This document shows positions 8,082 through 18,345 of a stretch of DNA of 53,610 nt, piece after piece. Source of the stretch: Pseudooceanicola lipolyticus (GTDB taxonomy: Bacteria; Pseudomonadota; Alphaproteobacteria; Rhodobacterales; Rhodobacteraceae); NCBI RefSeq assembly GCF_002786325.1, contig NZ_PGTB01000016.1, positions 1-53,610 on the forward strand, given 5' to 3'. The notes beneath the pieces are model-generated. The model searched no databases. It saw nothing but the letters and a program-made list of their open reading frames with translations, and was not told the origin of the DNA. A program made the position numbers and the translations under genes. Numbering within the stretch: the first letter of the stretch is position 1; the number at the start of each line of letters is the position of its first letter.

Positions 8082-10337
8082 TCAGCCGATCTTGCAGGAG
8101 GCCAGGACTGCCATGTTCAGGATGTCATTGGCGGTCGACACCGTGGAGCAGATCTGAATCGGCTTGTCGACGCCGGTCAGGATCGGCCCGATCACCGTGG
8201 CGCCGGCCATTTCCTGCATCAGCTTGACCGAAATGCTGGCCGAGTGACGGGCCGGAACCACCAGGATATTGGCCGGGCCGGTCAGGCGGGAAAACGGGTA
8301 GTGTTTCTGCGCCTGCACGTTCAGCGCCACATCCACCGTCATTTCGCCCTCGAATTCGAAATCGACGCCGCGCTTTTCCAGAACGGTCGGAGCCCGGTGC
8401 ATTTTCTCGGCCCGTTCCGAGACCGGATAGCCAAAGGTGGAAAAGCTGACAAAAGCCACCCTTGGTTCCAGCCCCATATGCCGGGCGACACCGGCGGCCT
8501 TTTCGGCGATGGTGGCCAGATCCTCGGATTCCGGCCATTCATGCACCAGGGTATCGGCAATCAGAACGATCCGGCCGCGATATAGCAGCGCGGTTACCCC
8601 GACCGAGCCATGCTCTGCATCCGCGTCGAACACGTGGTTGATCCGGTCCAGCGCATGGGCCGATTTGCGCGTGGCGCCGGTGATCATGCCATCGCCATGG
8701 CCATGCGCCAGCATCAGCGCGGCAAAGACATGCCGGTCGCGCGCGGCCAGCCGGTGTACGTCCTGCGCGTCGAACCCTTTGCGCTGCAACCGGTCATACA
8801 GGAATTCCTTATAAACCGGCAGATGCTGGGTATTGGCCGCATTCACGATCTCCAGCTCGCGCGCCGCGTCGCCCAGGCCGGCCTTTTCCAGCTTTTCCTT
8901 CACATCATCCTCGCGCCCGACCACCAGCGCCTTGCCGAAGCCCGACCGCTGATAGGTCACCGCGGCACGCAGCACGCGGGGGTCGTCGCCCTCGGCAAAG
9001 ATCATCCGCGACTGGGCTGCGCGCGCCCGCGAGTTCAGCCCGCGCAGGATGCTGGCGGTCGGATCCATCCGCGACTTCAGGCTCAGCTCGTAGGCATCCA
9101 TGTCGATGATCGGCCGCCGCGCCGCGCCGGTATCCATCCCGGCCCGCGCCACGGCGGGCGGGATACGGTGGATCAGCCGGGGATCAAACGGGGTGGGAAT
9201 GATATAGTCGCGGCCAAAGGCCAGGTTCTTGCCATAGGCCAGCGCCACCTCGTCCGGCACATCCTCGCGCGCCAGCGCGGCCAGCGCCTCGGCGCAGGCG
9301 ATCTTCATCTCGTCATTGATGGCGCGGGCATGGATATCCAGCGCCCCGCGAAACAGATAGGGAAAGCCCAACACGTTATTGACCTGGTTGGGATAATCGC
9401 TGCGCCCGGTGGCGACGATGGCGTCGGGCCGCACCTCATGCGCCTCTTCCGGGGTGATCTCGGGATCCGGGTTGGCCATGGCGAAGATCACCGGGTTGTC
9501 GGCCATCGACTGGACCATCGCCTGGGTCACCGCACCCTTTACCGACACGCCAAGGAACACGTCGGCCCCCTTCATCGCCTCGTCCAGCGTACGCAGCTCG
9601 GTCTTTACCGCATGGGCCGATTTCCACTGGTTCATGCCCTCGGTCCGGCCCTGCCATAACACCCCCTTGGTGTCGCAGACGATGCAGTTCTCGTGCCGAG
9701 CACCCATCGATTTCAGCAGCTCGATACAGGCGATACCAGCGGCACCGGCCCCGTTCAGCACGATTTTCACATCCTCGATCTTCTTGCCGCTGATATGCAG
9801 CGCGTTGATCAGCCCGGCGGCGCAGATCACCGCAGTGCCATGCTGGTCATCGTGGAAGACGGGAATATCCATCTCTTCCTTCAGGCGCTGTTCGATGATG
9901 AAACATTCCGGCGCCTTGATATCTTCCAGGTTGATGCCGCCGAAGGTGGGCCCCATCAGCTTGACCGCCTGGCAGAACGCGTCCGGATCTTCGGTATCCA
10001 GCTCGATATCGATCGAATTCACATCGGCGAAGCGTTTGAACAGGACCGATTTGCCCTCCATCACCGGCTTGCTGCCCAGCGCCCCCAGATTCCCCAGGCC
10101 CAGCACCGCGGTGCCGTTCGAGATCACCGCAACAAGGTTGCCCTTGTTGGTATAGTCATAGGCCAGTTCCGGCTTTGCCGCGATCTCTTCGCAGGGCACC
10201 GCCACGCCCGGGGAATAGGCCAGGCTGAGATCGCGCTGCGTGGTCATCGGCACGGTGGCCCGGATCTCGAACTTGCCGGGGGTTGGCTCCAGATGGAAGG
10301 CCAGCGCCTCTTCGCGCGTGATTTTCGACTTGGTCAT
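8082..10337 (-). CDS. maeB: NADP-dependent malic enzyme with C-terminal phosphotransacetylase-like domain
   Basis: Oxidative decarboxylation of malate to pyruvate with NADPH formation. At 751 residues it is the long MaeB form: residues about 1-430 are the malic enzyme (conserved LAYSPGVAVPCEEI near the N-terminus, NDKxHGTA-type region seen as FHDDQHGTAVI, nucleotide-binding LNGAGAAGIA), and the remainder is a phosphate acetyl/butyryl transferase-like domain that in characterised homologues is regulatory and lacks transacetylase activity. A strong ribosome site (GGAGGAGGGG) precedes ATG 10337. Single gene, divergent from mutS with 136 bases between. Confidence 0.96.
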   Translation of the reverse strand: MTKSKITREEALAFHLEPTPGKFEIRATVPMTTQRDLSLAYSPGVAVPCEEIAAKPELAYDYTNKGNLVAVISNGTAVLGLGNLGALGSKPVMEGKSVLFKRFADVNSIDIELDTEDPDAFCQAVKLMGPTFGGINLEDIKAPECFIIEQRLKEEMDIPVFHDDQHGTAVICAAGLINALHISGKKIEDVKIVLNGAGAAGIACIELLKSMGARHENCIVCDTKGVLWQGRTEGMNQWKSAHAVKTELRTLDEAMKGADVFLGVSVKGAVTQAMVQSMADNPVIFAMANPDPEITPEEAHEVRPDAIVATGRSDYPNQVNNVLGFPYLFRGALDIHARAINDEMKIACAEALAALAREDVPDEVALAYGKNLAFGRDYIIPTPFDPRLIHRIPPAVARAGMDTGAARRPIIDMDAYELSLKSRMDPTASILRGLNSRARAAQSRMIFAEGDDPRVLRAAVTYQRSGFGKALVVGREDDVKEKLEKAGLGDAARELEIVNAANTQHLPVYKEFLYDRLQRKGFDAQDVHRLAARDRHVFAALMLAHGHGDGMITGATRKSAHALDRINHVFDADAEHGSVGVTALLYRGRIVLIADTLVHEWPESEDLATIAEKAAGVARHMGLEPRVAFVSFSTFGYPVSERAEKMHRAPTVLEKRGVDFEFEGEMTVDVALNVQAQKHYPFSRLTGPANILVVPARHSASISVKLMQEMAGATVIGPILTGVDKPIQICSTVSTANDILNMAVLASCKIG

Positions 10338-10473
10338 CCGGATGCCCCTCCTCCTGCGATCAATTCGCTCTTAGCGCAGCGCAGGCCCGGCCTCAACGGC
10401 AATACGTTTTCGCCTTTCGCAGCCCAGCCCGGATTTGTAAGGTCGCCGCCGATCCGACGATCCGGGGGACATC

Positions 10474-13101
10474 TTGTCGAACGTCACGCCGATGATGGCG
10501 CAATATCTTGAGATCAAGGCGGCGCATGAAGGTGCGCTGCTGTTCTACCGCATGGGCGATTTCTACGAGATGTTCTTTGACGACGCGGTTGCCGCCGCCG
10601 AGGCGCTGGACATCGCGCTGACCAAGCGGGGCAAACATGACGGCGACGACATCCCGATGTGCGGCGTGCCGGTCCATGCCGCCGAAGGCTATCTGCTGAC
10701 ACTGATCCGCAAGGGCTTCCGCGTGGCCGTCTGCGAACAGTTGGAAAGCCCGGCCGAGGCGAAAAAGCGCGGTTATAAGGCGGTGGTCAAACGCGACGTG
10801 GTGCGCCTGGTTACCCCCGGAACCCTGACCGAAGACGCGCTGCTGGAGGCACGGCGGCATAACTTTCTGGCCGCTTTTGCCCGTGTCAGAGACACATCCG
10901 CCCTGGCCTGGGCGGATATTTCCACCGGCGCGTTTCACGTCATGGAATTGCCCGAGGTGCGGCTGGGCCCCGAACTGGCCCGGCTGGCGCCCTCGGAACT
11001 GATCGTCTCCGAAGGCGGCGAGGCGCCGTTTGATCTGGCCGAGGATATGGGCGTGGCCCTGACCCCGCTGGCCCGGTCCAGTTTTGACAGCACCGCGGCG
11101 GAAAAACGGCTGTGCGAGCTGTTCGGCGTTACCACGCTGGAGGCCTTTGGCAGCTTTGGCCGCGCCGAGATCTCGGCCATGGGCGCGGTGATCGACTACC
11201 TGGAGATCACCCAGAAAGGCAAATTGCCCCTGTTGCAGCCGCCGGTGCGCGATGCGCAGGACCGGGTGGTGCAGATTGATGCCGCAACCCGCCGCAACCT
11301 GGAACTGACCCGGTCTTTGGCCGGTGGGCGCGACGGATCGCTGCTGGCGGTGATCGACCGAACCGTGACGCCCGGCGGCGCCCGCCTGCTAGATCAGCGT
11401 CTGTCCAGCCCCTCGCGCAACCTGGGGGTGATACATGCGCGGTTGGCGGCGCTGGATTTTGCCATCGACTCCCCGCGGATCGGCCAGGATCTGCGCGCCG
11501 CGCTGCGCAAGACGCCCGACCTGGACCGCGCCCTGTCGCGCCTGTCGCTCGATCGCGGCGGCCCGCGCGACCTGGCCGCAGTGCGCACCGCCCTGGCGCA
11601 GGCCGAAATTCTGTCCGACCTGTTGCCAGCCGCCGATCTGCCCGACCTGCTGGCCGCGGCGGCGCGCGATCTGGTCGGGTTCGAGGATCTCGCCGCGCTG
11701 CTGGACACCGCCTTGGTTGCCGACCCGCCGCTGCTGACCCGCGACGGTGGCTTTATCGCCCGGGGCTTTGACGCCGATCTGGACGAGGCGGTGTCACTGC
11801 GGGACGAGGGGCGCTCGGTCATTGCCGGGCTGCAACAGAAATATGCCGACCATACCGGCATTGCGTCGCTGAAGATCAAGCATAACAACGTGCTGGGCTA
11901 TTTCATCGAAACCACCGCGACCCACGCGCAGAAGATGCTGAACCCGCCGCTGAGCGAGGCCTATATCCACCGCCAGACCACCGCCAACCAGGTGCGGTTC
12001 ACCACCGTGGAGCTGAGCGAGATGGAAACCCGTATCCTGAATGCAGGCAACCGGGCGCTGGAGCTGGAAAAGCGGCTCTACGAACGTCTGCGGAGGGAAG
12101 TTCTGGACCGCGCTGCGCGCATCCACACCGCCGCGCGGGCGCTGTCCGAAATCGACCTGACCACCGCGCTGGCCGATCTGGCCCAGGATGAGAACTGGTG
12201 CCGCCCCGAGGTGGATGACAGCCGCGCCTTCGACATCACCGGCGGCCGCCACCCGGTGGTGGAACGTGCGCTGCGGCGCGAGGGCGACAGCTTTGTGGCT
12301 AATGATTGCGATCTCAGCGCCGGCCAGGGCGCGGCGATCTGGTTGCTGACCGGGCCCAACATGGCCGGGAAATCCACCTTTCTGCGACAGAACGCCCTGA
12401 TCGCCCTGCTGGCGCAAATGGGCAGCTATGTGCCGGCCGACCGCGCCCGTATCGGGCTGATCAGCCAGCTGTTCAGCCGCGTCGGCGCCTCGGACGACCT
12501 GGCGCGCGGGCGTTCGACCTTCATGGTCGAAATGGTGGAAACCGCGGCGATCCTGAACCAGGCCGATGACCGGGCACTGGTGATCCTGGACGAGATCGGC
12601 CGCGGCACCGCCACCTATGACGGGTTGTCGATTGCCTGGGCGACGCTGGAACATCTGCACGAAAGCAACCGGTCGCGCGCGTTGTTCGCCACCCATTACC
12701 ACGAATTGACCGCCCTGGCGGGCAAGCTGGAGGGCGTCGAAAACGCCACCGTCTCGGTCAAGGAATGGGAAGGCGAGGTGATTTTCCTGCACGAGGTCCG
12801 CAGGGGCGCCGCCGACCGGTCTTATGGGGTGCAGGTGGCGCAGCTGGCCGGGCTGCCGAAATCGGTGGTGGCGCGGGCGCGGGTGGTGCTGGATGCGCTG
12901 GAACAAGGCGAACGCGAAGGCGGCTCGCAAAAGGCGCTGATCGATGATCTGCCGCTCTTTGCCGCCGCTCCGCCGCCGCCGCCCGCCCCGGCGCAGACTT
13001 CGCCGGTGGTACAGATGCTGTCCGAGATACATCCCGACGAGCTGTCCCCCCGCGACGCGCTGGACCTGATCTATCGCCTGAAGGACGCGGCGGAAACGTG
13101 A
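10474..13101 (+). CDS. mutS: DNA mismatch repair protein MutS
   Basis: Recognises mispaired and looped bases and starts methyl- or nick-directed repair. Complete at 875 residues: the mismatch-reading Phe-x-Glu is present in RMGDFYEMFFDD (about 27-38), the core and clamp follow, and the ATPase carries Walker A GPNMAGKST, the DEIGRGTATYDG Walker B/signature and ATHYHEL. The start is a TTG at 10474, supported by GGGGGA 5-8 bases upstream and by the fact that the conserved VTPMMAQYLEIK begins at residue 4. A proline-rich linker (PPPPPPAPA) lies before the C-terminal tail. Followed by a hairpin at 13103-13128. Confidence 0.97.
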   Translation: MSNVTPMMAQYLEIKAAHEGALLFYRMGDFYEMFFDDAVAAAEALDIALTKRGKHDGDDIPMCGVPVHAAEGYLLTLIRKGFRVAVCEQLESPAEAKKRGYKAVVKRDVVRLVTPGTLTEDALLEARRHNFLAAFARVRDTSALAWADISTGAFHVMELPEVRLGPELARLAPSELIVSEGGEAPFDLAEDMGVALTPLARSSFDSTAAEKRLCELFGVTTLEAFGSFGRAEISAMGAVIDYLEITQKGKLPLLQPPVRDAQDRVVQIDAATRRNLELTRSLAGGRDGSLLAVIDRTVTPGGARLLDQRLSSPSRNLGVIHARLAALDFAIDSPRIGQDLRAALRKTPDLDRALSRLSLDRGGPRDLAAVRTALAQAEILSDLLPAADLPDLLAAAARDLVGFEDLAALLDTALVADPPLLTRDGGFIARGFDADLDEAVSLRDEGRSVIAGLQQKYADHTGIASLKIKHNNVLGYFIETTATHAQKMLNPPLSEAYIHRQTTANQVRFTTVELSEMETRILNAGNRALELEKRLYERLRREVLDRAARIHTAARALSEIDLTTALADLAQDENWCRPEVDDSRAFDITGGRHPVVERALRREGDSFVANDCDLSAGQGAAIWLLTGPNMAGKSTFLRQNALIALLAQMGSYVPADRARIGLISQLFSRVGASDDLARGRSTFMVEMVETAAILNQADDRALVILDEIGRGTATYDGLSIAWATLEHLHESNRSRALFATHYHELTALAGKLEGVENATVSVKEWEGEVIFLHEVRRGAADRSYGVQVAQLAGLPKSVVARARVVLDALEQGEREGGSQKALIDDLPLFAAAPPPPPAPAQTSPVVQMLSEIHPDELSPRDALDLIYRLKDAAET

Positions 13102-13102
13102 A

Positions 13103-13128
13103 ACATCCCGGCGCAACCGCCGGGATGT
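13103..13128. terminator. Hairpin between convergent mutS and grpE
   Basis: Perfect stem ACATCCCGGCG / CGCCGGGATGT (11 bp) with loop CAAC, starting directly after the mutS stop and ending 4 bases before the grpE stop. No T-run; likely used by both strands. Confidence 0.65.
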
Positions 13129-13132
13129 GAGA

Positions 13133-13696
13133 TCAGCTGGCCGGGGTCGACGACACGCCCACCTGCGCCGGGCGCAGCAGCCGGTCGTGCAGCTGGAACC
13201 CTTCGGCTGAAACCTGGATGATTTCACCCGCGGTGGTGCCGGGCACCGGCGCCTCGAACATCGCCTGGTGCAGCTGCGGATCGAACCGGTCGCCGACCTG
13301 CGGGGTGATCACCTGGATGCCGTGTTTGGCAAACACGTTGCGCAGCTCGCGCATGGTCAGCTCGATGCCTTCAATCAGCGCCGCCGCCACCTGTTTCTGC
13401 TCTTCGCTGGCGGCCTCCAGCGCGCGTTTCATGTTGTCATAGACCGGCAGCATGTCGCGGGCCAGTTTCGACCCGCCGTATTGCTCGGCTTCGCGCCGGT
13501 CTTTATCCGACCGCTTGCGCGCGTTTTCGGCATCGGCCAGCGCCCGCATGAAACGGTCTTTCAGCTCGTCGCGCTCGGCGCGCAGGGCGTCGATTTCGGC
13601 GGCTTCGGGTTCGATCTCGGTCAATTCCTCGATCAGTTCTTCGGCTTCGGCCTGGGCAATATCGTCCAGGAATTCGTCTTTCTTCGGCTCTGCCAT
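13133..13696 (-). CDS. grpE: GrpE nucleotide exchange factor
   Basis: Releases ADP from DnaK in the Hsp70 chaperone cycle. 187 residues. An acidic N-terminal region and long coiled coil (about residues 17-90, ELIEELTEIEPEAAE onward) are followed by the family motif RALADAENARKRSDKD and the compact beta domain ending in the conserved GFQLHDRLLRPAQVGV. It lies 9 bases downstream of hrcA on the same strand, the usual hrcA-grpE stress pair. Confidence 0.97.
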   Translation of the reverse strand: MAEPKKDEFLDDIAQAEAEELIEELTEIEPEAAEIDALRAERDELKDRFMRALADAENARKRSDKDRREAEQYGGSKLARDMLPVYDNMKRALEAASEEQKQVAAALIEGIELTMRELRNVFAKHGIQVITPQVGDRFDPQLHQAMFEAPVPGTTAGEIIQVSAEGFQLHDRLLRPAQVGVSSTPAS

Positions 13697-13705
13697 TCTT
13701 CACCT

Positions 13706-14770
13706 CTAACTCCGGTCGGACACCAGCCGCCCCAGCAGCTGGGCCGTGTAATCCACGATCGGTACGATCCGGCCGTAATTCAGGCGCGTGGGGCCAATGA
13801 CCCCCACCGCGCCAATGATCTTCCGGTCAGCGTTCATATATGGAGAGACCACCAGAGAGGAACCCGAAAGTGAGAAAAGTTTGTTTTCCGACCCGATAAA
13901 AATGCGCACCCCGTCGCCCTGTTCGGCCAATTCGAGGAATTCGGCGATATCACGCTTGCGCTCAAGGTCGTCAAACAGCGACCGGATGCGCTCCAGCTCG
14001 TGATCCGAGTCATCTTCGGTCAGCAGATTCGCCCGGCCGCGCACGATCAACCGGGTGGTTTCATCGCCCCAACCGTCCCAGACCGCCAGCCCGCTTTCCA
14101 CCATCTGCTGCGCCAGCGCGTCGATCTCTTGCCGGCGGGCGGCGATCTCGGTCTGGATCACCTGGCGCAGGTCGCCGAGGGTGCGGCCCTGGATCAACGC
14201 GTTGAGGAAATTCGCCGCCTCGCGCATCGAGCTGGGGGTCTGCCCCGGAGGCGGCGTGAACAGGCGGTTTTCCACATGGCCGTCGGTAAACACCAGCACA
14301 ACCAGCGCCTTGTCCTGGTTCAGCGACACGAATTCGATATGTTTGACCGCCGCCTCGTGTTTCGGGGTCAGCACCAGCGAGGCGCCCTGCGTCACCCCGG
14401 ACAGGGCCGACCCGATGCGGTCCAGCACGCTTTCCACATTGGCCGAATTGCTGTCCAGCGTGGCGTCGATCTTCTGCCGGTCGGAAGCGTCCATATCGCC
14501 GATTTCAAGCAGCCCGTCGACAAACATCCGCAGCCCCAGCTGCGTCGGAATCCGCCCGGCACTGACATGCGGGCTGTCGAGCAGGCCGAGATATTCCAGG
14601 TCCTGCATCACGTTGCGCACGGTGGCGGCGCTGATTTTCTCGTTCAGCCGGCGGGTCAGCGTGCGGCTGCCCACCGGATCGCCGCTGGCCAGGTACGCCT
14701 CGACCACCGACCGGAACACCTCGCGCGATCGGTCGTTCATCTCGTCCAGAAGTTTTGTGGCCTCGTTCAT
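13706..14770 (-). CDS. hrcA: Heat-inducible transcription repressor HrcA
   Basis: Repressor that binds CIRCE operators of groESL and other heat-shock genes; its activity depends on GroEL. The N-terminal winged helix is visible (SRTLTRRLNEKISAATVRNVMQDLEYLG in parts, about residues 33-60), then the GAF-like dimerisation region. ATG 14770 (354 aa) is chosen because AGGGA lies 7 bases upstream; ATG 14776 is two codons earlier, while the TTG at 14815 would add an unrelated tail. I looked for a CIRCE element upstream and found none, so it is probably not autoregulated this way here. Divergent from rph. Confidence 0.95.
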   Translation of the reverse strand: MNEATKLLDEMNDRSREVFRSVVEAYLASGDPVGSRTLTRRLNEKISAATVRNVMQDLEYLGLLDSPHVSAGRIPTQLGLRMFVDGLLEIGDMDASDRQKIDATLDSNSANVESVLDRIGSALSGVTQGASLVLTPKHEAAVKHIEFVSLNQDKALVVLVFTDGHVENRLFTPPPGQTPSSMREAANFLNALIQGRTLGDLRQVIQTEIAARRQEIDALAQQMVESGLAVWDGWGDETTRLIVRGRANLLTEDDSDHELERIRSLFDDLERKRDIAEFLELAEQGDGVRIFIGSENKLFSLSGSSLVVSPYMNADRKIIGAVGVIGPTRLNYGRIVPIVDYTAQLLGRLVSDRS

Positions 14771-14883
14771 CTGCATTTCCCTGAACGTCCTGTAATAAAT
14801 GTGCTGGCGCGGCAAAGGTCAATCGGGCTTGCATCGGGAGAGGCCCCGAAGGTATCCCGTGAGAACCAAGCACAGGACCTGAT

Positions 14884-15597
14884 ATGCGACCTTCCGGACG
14901 AGAACTGAACGAATTGCGCCCCGTTACGATCGAACCGGGCTTTACCCGACATGCCGAAGGGTCCTGCCTGATCAAGGTTGGCGACACCCAGGTGCTGTGC
15001 ACCGCCACCATCGAAGAGCGGGTGCCGCCCTTTATCAAGGGCAGCGGGCTGGGCTGGGTCACCGCCGAATACGGCATGCTGCCCCGCGCCACCAACACCC
15101 GGATGCGGCGCGAGGCCGCCGCCGGCAAACAGGGCGGGCGCACGGTGGAGATTCAGCGGCTGATCGGCCGGGCCCTGCGCGCCGGGGTCGATCGGGTTGC
15201 GCTGGGCGAACGGCAGATCACCGTCGATTGCGACGTCATCCAGGCCGATGGCGGCACCCGCTGCGCCTCGATCACCGGCGGCTGGGTGGCGCTGCGCCTG
15301 GCGGTCAACAAGCTGATGAAAACCGGCGAGGTGATCAGCGATCCGCTGGTCGATCCGGTTGCCGCGGTCAGCTGCGGCATCTATGCCGGCCAGCCGGTGC
15401 TGGACCTGGATTATCCCGAGGACAGCGAAGCCGGGGTTGATGGCAATTTCATCATCACCGGTTCGGGCAAGCTGATCGAGGTACAGATGTCGGCCGAAGG
15501 CTCGGTGTTTTCTCGCGACCAGATGAACACGTTGCTGGACCTGGCGGAAAAGGGCGTGAGCGAATTGGTGGCCGCGCAAAAGGCCGCCACCGCATGA
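14884..15597 (+). CDS. rph: Ribonuclease PH
   Basis: Phosphorolytic 3'-5' exoribonuclease that trims tRNA 3' ends; forms a hexameric ring. 237 residues, the usual length. Starts [20 protein letters not shown], with the conserved arginine-rich [13 protein letters not shown] region near 69-81 and [15 protein letters not shown] containing the phosphate-site neighbourhood. A ribosome site (AGGA) lies 7 bases before ATG 14884. It leads the rph-rdgB-hemW operon, overlapping rdgB by 4 bases (ATGA). Confidence 0.97.
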   Translation: MRPSGRELNELRPVTIEPGFTRHAEGSCLIKVGDTQVLCTATIEERVPPFIKGSGLGWVTAEYGMLPRATNTRMRREAAAGKQGGRTVEIQRLIGRALRAGVDRVALGERQITVDCDVIQADGGTRCASITGGWVALRLAVNKLMKTGEVISDPLVDPVAAVSCGIYAGQPVLDLDYPEDSEAGVDGNFIITGSGKLIEVQMSAEGSVFSRDQMNTLLDLAEKGVSELVAAQKAATA

Positions 15598-16205
15598 CAC
15601 GCCGGTTCGAAGGCGACAAGCTCTTGGTCGCCACACATAATGCCGGCAAGCTGGAAGAGATGCGCCAGCTGCTGACGCCGTTTGGCGTCAGCGTGACCGG
15701 CGCTGCCGAGTTGAGCCTGCCGGAACCCGAGGAAACCGAAACCACCTTTGTCGGCAACGCGCGGATCAAGGCCCATGCCGCGGTTGCCGCCACCGGCCTG
15801 CCGGCCCTGTCCGACGATTCCGGCATCGAGATCGACGCGCTGGATGGCGCCCCCGGGGTTTATACCGCCGATTGGGCGGAAACCCCGACGGGACGTGATT
15901 TTACCCTGGCAATGGAACGCACCCATCGCGAGTTGGAGGCGCGCAACGCCGCATCGCCACGCACCGCAAGGTTCTGTTGCACCCTGGTCCTGGCCTGGCC
16001 CGATGGTCATGACGAGGTGTTCACCGGCACTGCCGAAGGCCAGGTGGTCTGGCCGATGCGCGGTGTTGGTGGCCATGGCTATGACCCGATCTTCCAACCC
16101 GACGGCCATGCCATCACCTTTGGCGAGATGAGTGCCGAGGAAAAGAACCGCCTGAGCCACCGCGCCGCCGCGGTGGCCAAGCTGGTGCAGGGGTGTTTTG
16201 CCTGA
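15594..16205 (+). CDS. rdgB: RdgB/HAM1 family non-canonical purine NTP pyrophosphatase
   Basis: Hydrolyses ITP, dITP and XTP to keep deaminated purines out of DNA and RNA. 203 residues. Family motifs are clear: [14 protein letters not shown] near the N-terminus, [12 protein letters not shown], and [11 protein letters not shown] containing the catalytic acidic residues; [10 protein letters not shown] is the conserved C-terminal motif. It overlaps rph by ATGA and hemW by 8 bases. Confidence 0.96.
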   Translation: MTRRFEGDKLLVATHNAGKLEEMRQLLTPFGVSVTGAAELSLPEPEETETTFVGNARIKAHAAVAATGLPALSDDSGIEIDALDGAPGVYTADWAETPTGRDFTLAMERTHRELEARNAASPRTARFCCTLVLAWPDGHDEVFTGTAEGQVVWPMRGVGGHGYDPIFQPDGHAITFGEMSAEEKNRLSHRAAAVAKLVQGCFA

Positions 16206-17361
16206 AGATTGGCAGACTGGCGGCTTTGGCCTCTATGTGCATTGGCCGTTCTGCGCGGCGAAATGCCCCTATTGCGATTTCAACAGCCATGTCGCCCAAC
16301 GGATCGACCACGCGGCCTGGTCCCGCGCCTATCTCGCCGAACTGGAACGTGTCGCCGCCGACACATCCGGCCGGGTTCTGAACACCATCTATTTTGGCGG
16401 CGGCACGCCCAGCCTGATGACCCCCGACACCGTGGCCGAGGTGATTGCCGCCGCGCGACGGCTGTGGATCCCGGCCAATGACCTCGAGATCACCCTGGAG
16501 GCCAATCCCGGATCGGTCGAGGCCGGCCGCTTTGCCGGCTATCGCGATGCCGGGGTCAACCGCATCTCGATGGGCATCCAGGCGCTGAACGATACCGACC
16601 TGCGCCGGCTGGGGCGTCTTCACACGCTGGCCGAGGCGCGCGCCGCTTTCGACGTGGCGCGGCAGGCCTTCGACCGGGTGAGTTTCGATCTGATCTATGC
16701 CCGCCAGGACCAGACGCTGGCGCAATGGCGCGCCGAATTGCGCGAGGCTTTGGCCATGGCGGCCGATCACCTGTCGCTGTACCAGCTGACCATCGAAGAC
16801 GGCACCGCCTTTGGCGACCGCTATCGGCGCGGGACCCTGCGCGGGCTGCCCGATGACGATCTGGGCGCCGATATGTACGAGGCGACACAGGAGATCTGTG
16901 ACGCCCACGGATTGCCGCGCTACGAGGTGTCAAATCACGCGCGGCCCGGATCGGAATCGCGGCACAACCTGATCTATTGGCGCTATGGCGATTACGCCGG
17001 CATCGGGCCCGGCGCGCATGGCCGGCTGAGCGTGAACGGGGTGAAATACGCCACCGAAAGCCGCCGCAATCCACAGGCCTGGCTGGCCGATGTTGCTGCC
17101 GGCACCGGAGAGCGGCCGCGCGTGGCGCTGAACGGCCGGGTACAGGCCGAGGAATATCTGATGATGGGTCTGCGCGTTAACGACGGGATCGAGCCCAATC
17201 GGTTCCAGGCGCTGGCCGGCCAGGCATTGGATGAGACCGCGCGGCAGCGTCTGGTGGAACTGGGGATGATCGAAGACCTTGGGACGCGAATTCGCGTTAC
17301 GAATCAAGGTGTTAAGGTGTTAAACGCGGTAATTTCCGAGTTTCTGAGCGGCGAAGGCTGA
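16198..17361 (+). CDS. hemW: Radical SAM heme chaperone HemW
   Basis: HemN-like radical SAM protein. Family members of the HemW branch bind heme and insert it into respiratory enzymes rather than oxidising coproporphyrinogen. 387 residues; the 4Fe-4S/SAM motif is Cys19-x3-Cys23-x2-Cys26 in [14 protein letters not shown], and the GGGTPS SAM-binding motif follows. It lacks the extra N-terminal part of true HemN. The start is a TTG at 16198 with GGGG 5-8 bases upstream and an 8-base overlap with rdgB. A hairpin at 17390-17413 separates it from the convergent parB. Confidence 0.92.
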   Translation: MPEDWQTGGFGLYVHWPFCAAKCPYCDFNSHVAQRIDHAAWSRAYLAELERVAADTSGRVLNTIYFGGGTPSLMTPDTVAEVIAAARRLWIPANDLEITLEANPGSVEAGRFAGYRDAGVNRISMGIQALNDTDLRRLGRLHTLAEARAAFDVARQAFDRVSFDLIYARQDQTLAQWRAELREALAMAADHLSLYQLTIEDGTAFGDRYRRGTLRGLPDDDLGADMYEATQEICDAHGLPRYEVSNHARPGSESRHNLIYWRYGDYAGIGPGAHGRLSVNGVKYATESRRNPQAWLADVAAGTGERPRVALNGRVQAEEYLMMGLRVNDGIEPNRFQALAGQALDETARQRLVELGMIEDLGTRIRVTNQGVKVLNAVISEFLSGEG

Positions 17362-17389
17362 AATCTCCGGAGATGGACCCGGACGCGAA

Positions 17390-17413
17390 GATCCCGGAGC
17401 GAGGTCCGGGATC
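17390..17413. terminator. Hairpin between convergent hemW and parB
   Basis: Perfect 9-bp stem GATCCCGGA / TCCGGGATC (17390-17398 with 17405-17413), loop GCGAGG, in the 70-base gap between the two stop codons. No T-run. Confidence 0.6.
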
Positions 17414-17431
17414 ATCGTGGCGCCGGGCGGG

Positions 17432-18328
17432 TCAGCTGGCGCTCAGCAGGTTGCACAGCGTGTCGAGCTGTTCGAGGCTTTCATACTGAATGGTCAGCAC
17501 CCCGCGTTCGCCGCCCGGCTCGTGATTGATTGACACCTTCATCCGCAGGTTGGCGGCAAGGTCGCCCTCCAGCGCGCGGGTATCGGCATCTTTTTCCTCT
17601 TTCGGCGGCCGCAGGTTTTGCACCGGCGCCGTGCCCTTGTCCTGCTGCTTTTTCGTCAGCATCTCGGTGGCCCGCACCGACAACCCGCCCTTGACCACGG
17701 CCTGCGCCAGCTCGGACGGGTTCTCCGAGGTGATCAGGGCGCGGGCGTGACCGGCGGTCAGCCGGCCGTCGCGCAGCATATCCTGCACATCATCCGGCAA
17801 GGACAGCAGGCGCATCAGGTTGGCAATGTGGCTGCGGCTTTTGCCCAGCGCTTCGGCCAGTTTTTCCTGCGTGTGTCCGAACCGATCCATCAGCTGTCGA
17901 TACCCCGCCGCCTCTTCGATGGCGTTCAGGTCGGCGCGCTGGATGTTTTCGATGATGGCGATTTCCAGGACTTCGGTATCGTCCAGGTCGCGCACCAACA
18001 CCGGCACATTGTGCAGCTGCGCCTGCTGCGCGGCGCGCCAGCGGCGTTCCCCGGCCACGATCTCGAACTGGCTGTCGCCCTTGCGGCGCACGATCAGCGG
18101 CTGGATGATACCCTTTTCGCGGATCGATGAGGCCAGCTCGTCCAGCGCCTCTTGGGTGAAGCGGCGGCGCGGCTGGTCGGGATTGGCAACCAGCTGTTCG
18201 ATCGGCACGGTCATGTCGGGCCGCCGTGCCGGCGCTTCGGCGGTGGTTTCGGCCGCTGGCGAGACATCGGCCATCAGGGCAGACAGGCCGCGGCCAAGCC
18301 CCCGGGGTTTCACTTTCTTGTCCTGCAT
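17432..18328 (-). CDS. parB: Chromosome partitioning protein ParB (CTPase)
   Basis: Binds parS, loads as a CTP-dependent sliding clamp and recruits ParA/SMC to segregate the origin. The ParB/Spo0J nuclease-like domain has the CTP-binding GERRWRAA at 93-100, followed by the parS-reading helix-turn-helix (HTQEKLAEALGKSRSHIANLMRL in parts). ATG 18328 (298 aa) is preferred over the GTG at 18349 because a perfect GGAGG lies 5 bases upstream; the N-terminus then reads MQDKKVKPRGLGRGLSALMA, typical of the family and probably the ParA-contact peptide. Its two matching sites are at 19718 and 21620. Confidence 0.97.
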   Translation of the reverse strand: MQDKKVKPRGLGRGLSALMADVSPAAETTAEAPARRPDMTVPIEQLVANPDQPRRRFTQEALDELASSIREKGIIQPLIVRRKGDSQFEIVAGERRWRAAQQAQLHNVPVLVRDLDDTEVLEIAIIENIQRADLNAIEEAAGYRQLMDRFGHTQEKLAEALGKSRSHIANLMRLLSLPDDVQDMLRDGRLTAGHARALITSENPSELAQAVVKGGLSVRATEMLTKKQQDKGTAPVQNLRPPKEEKDADTRALEGDLAANLRMKVSINHEPGGERGVLTIQYESLEQLDTLCNLLSAS

Positions 18329-18345
18329 CCTGTCCTCCCGGTCCG

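Noticed and set aside
14771-14883. CIRCE operator upstream of hrcA
   Set aside because: No TTAGCACTC-N9-GAGTGCTAA or near match in the gap between hrcA and rph.
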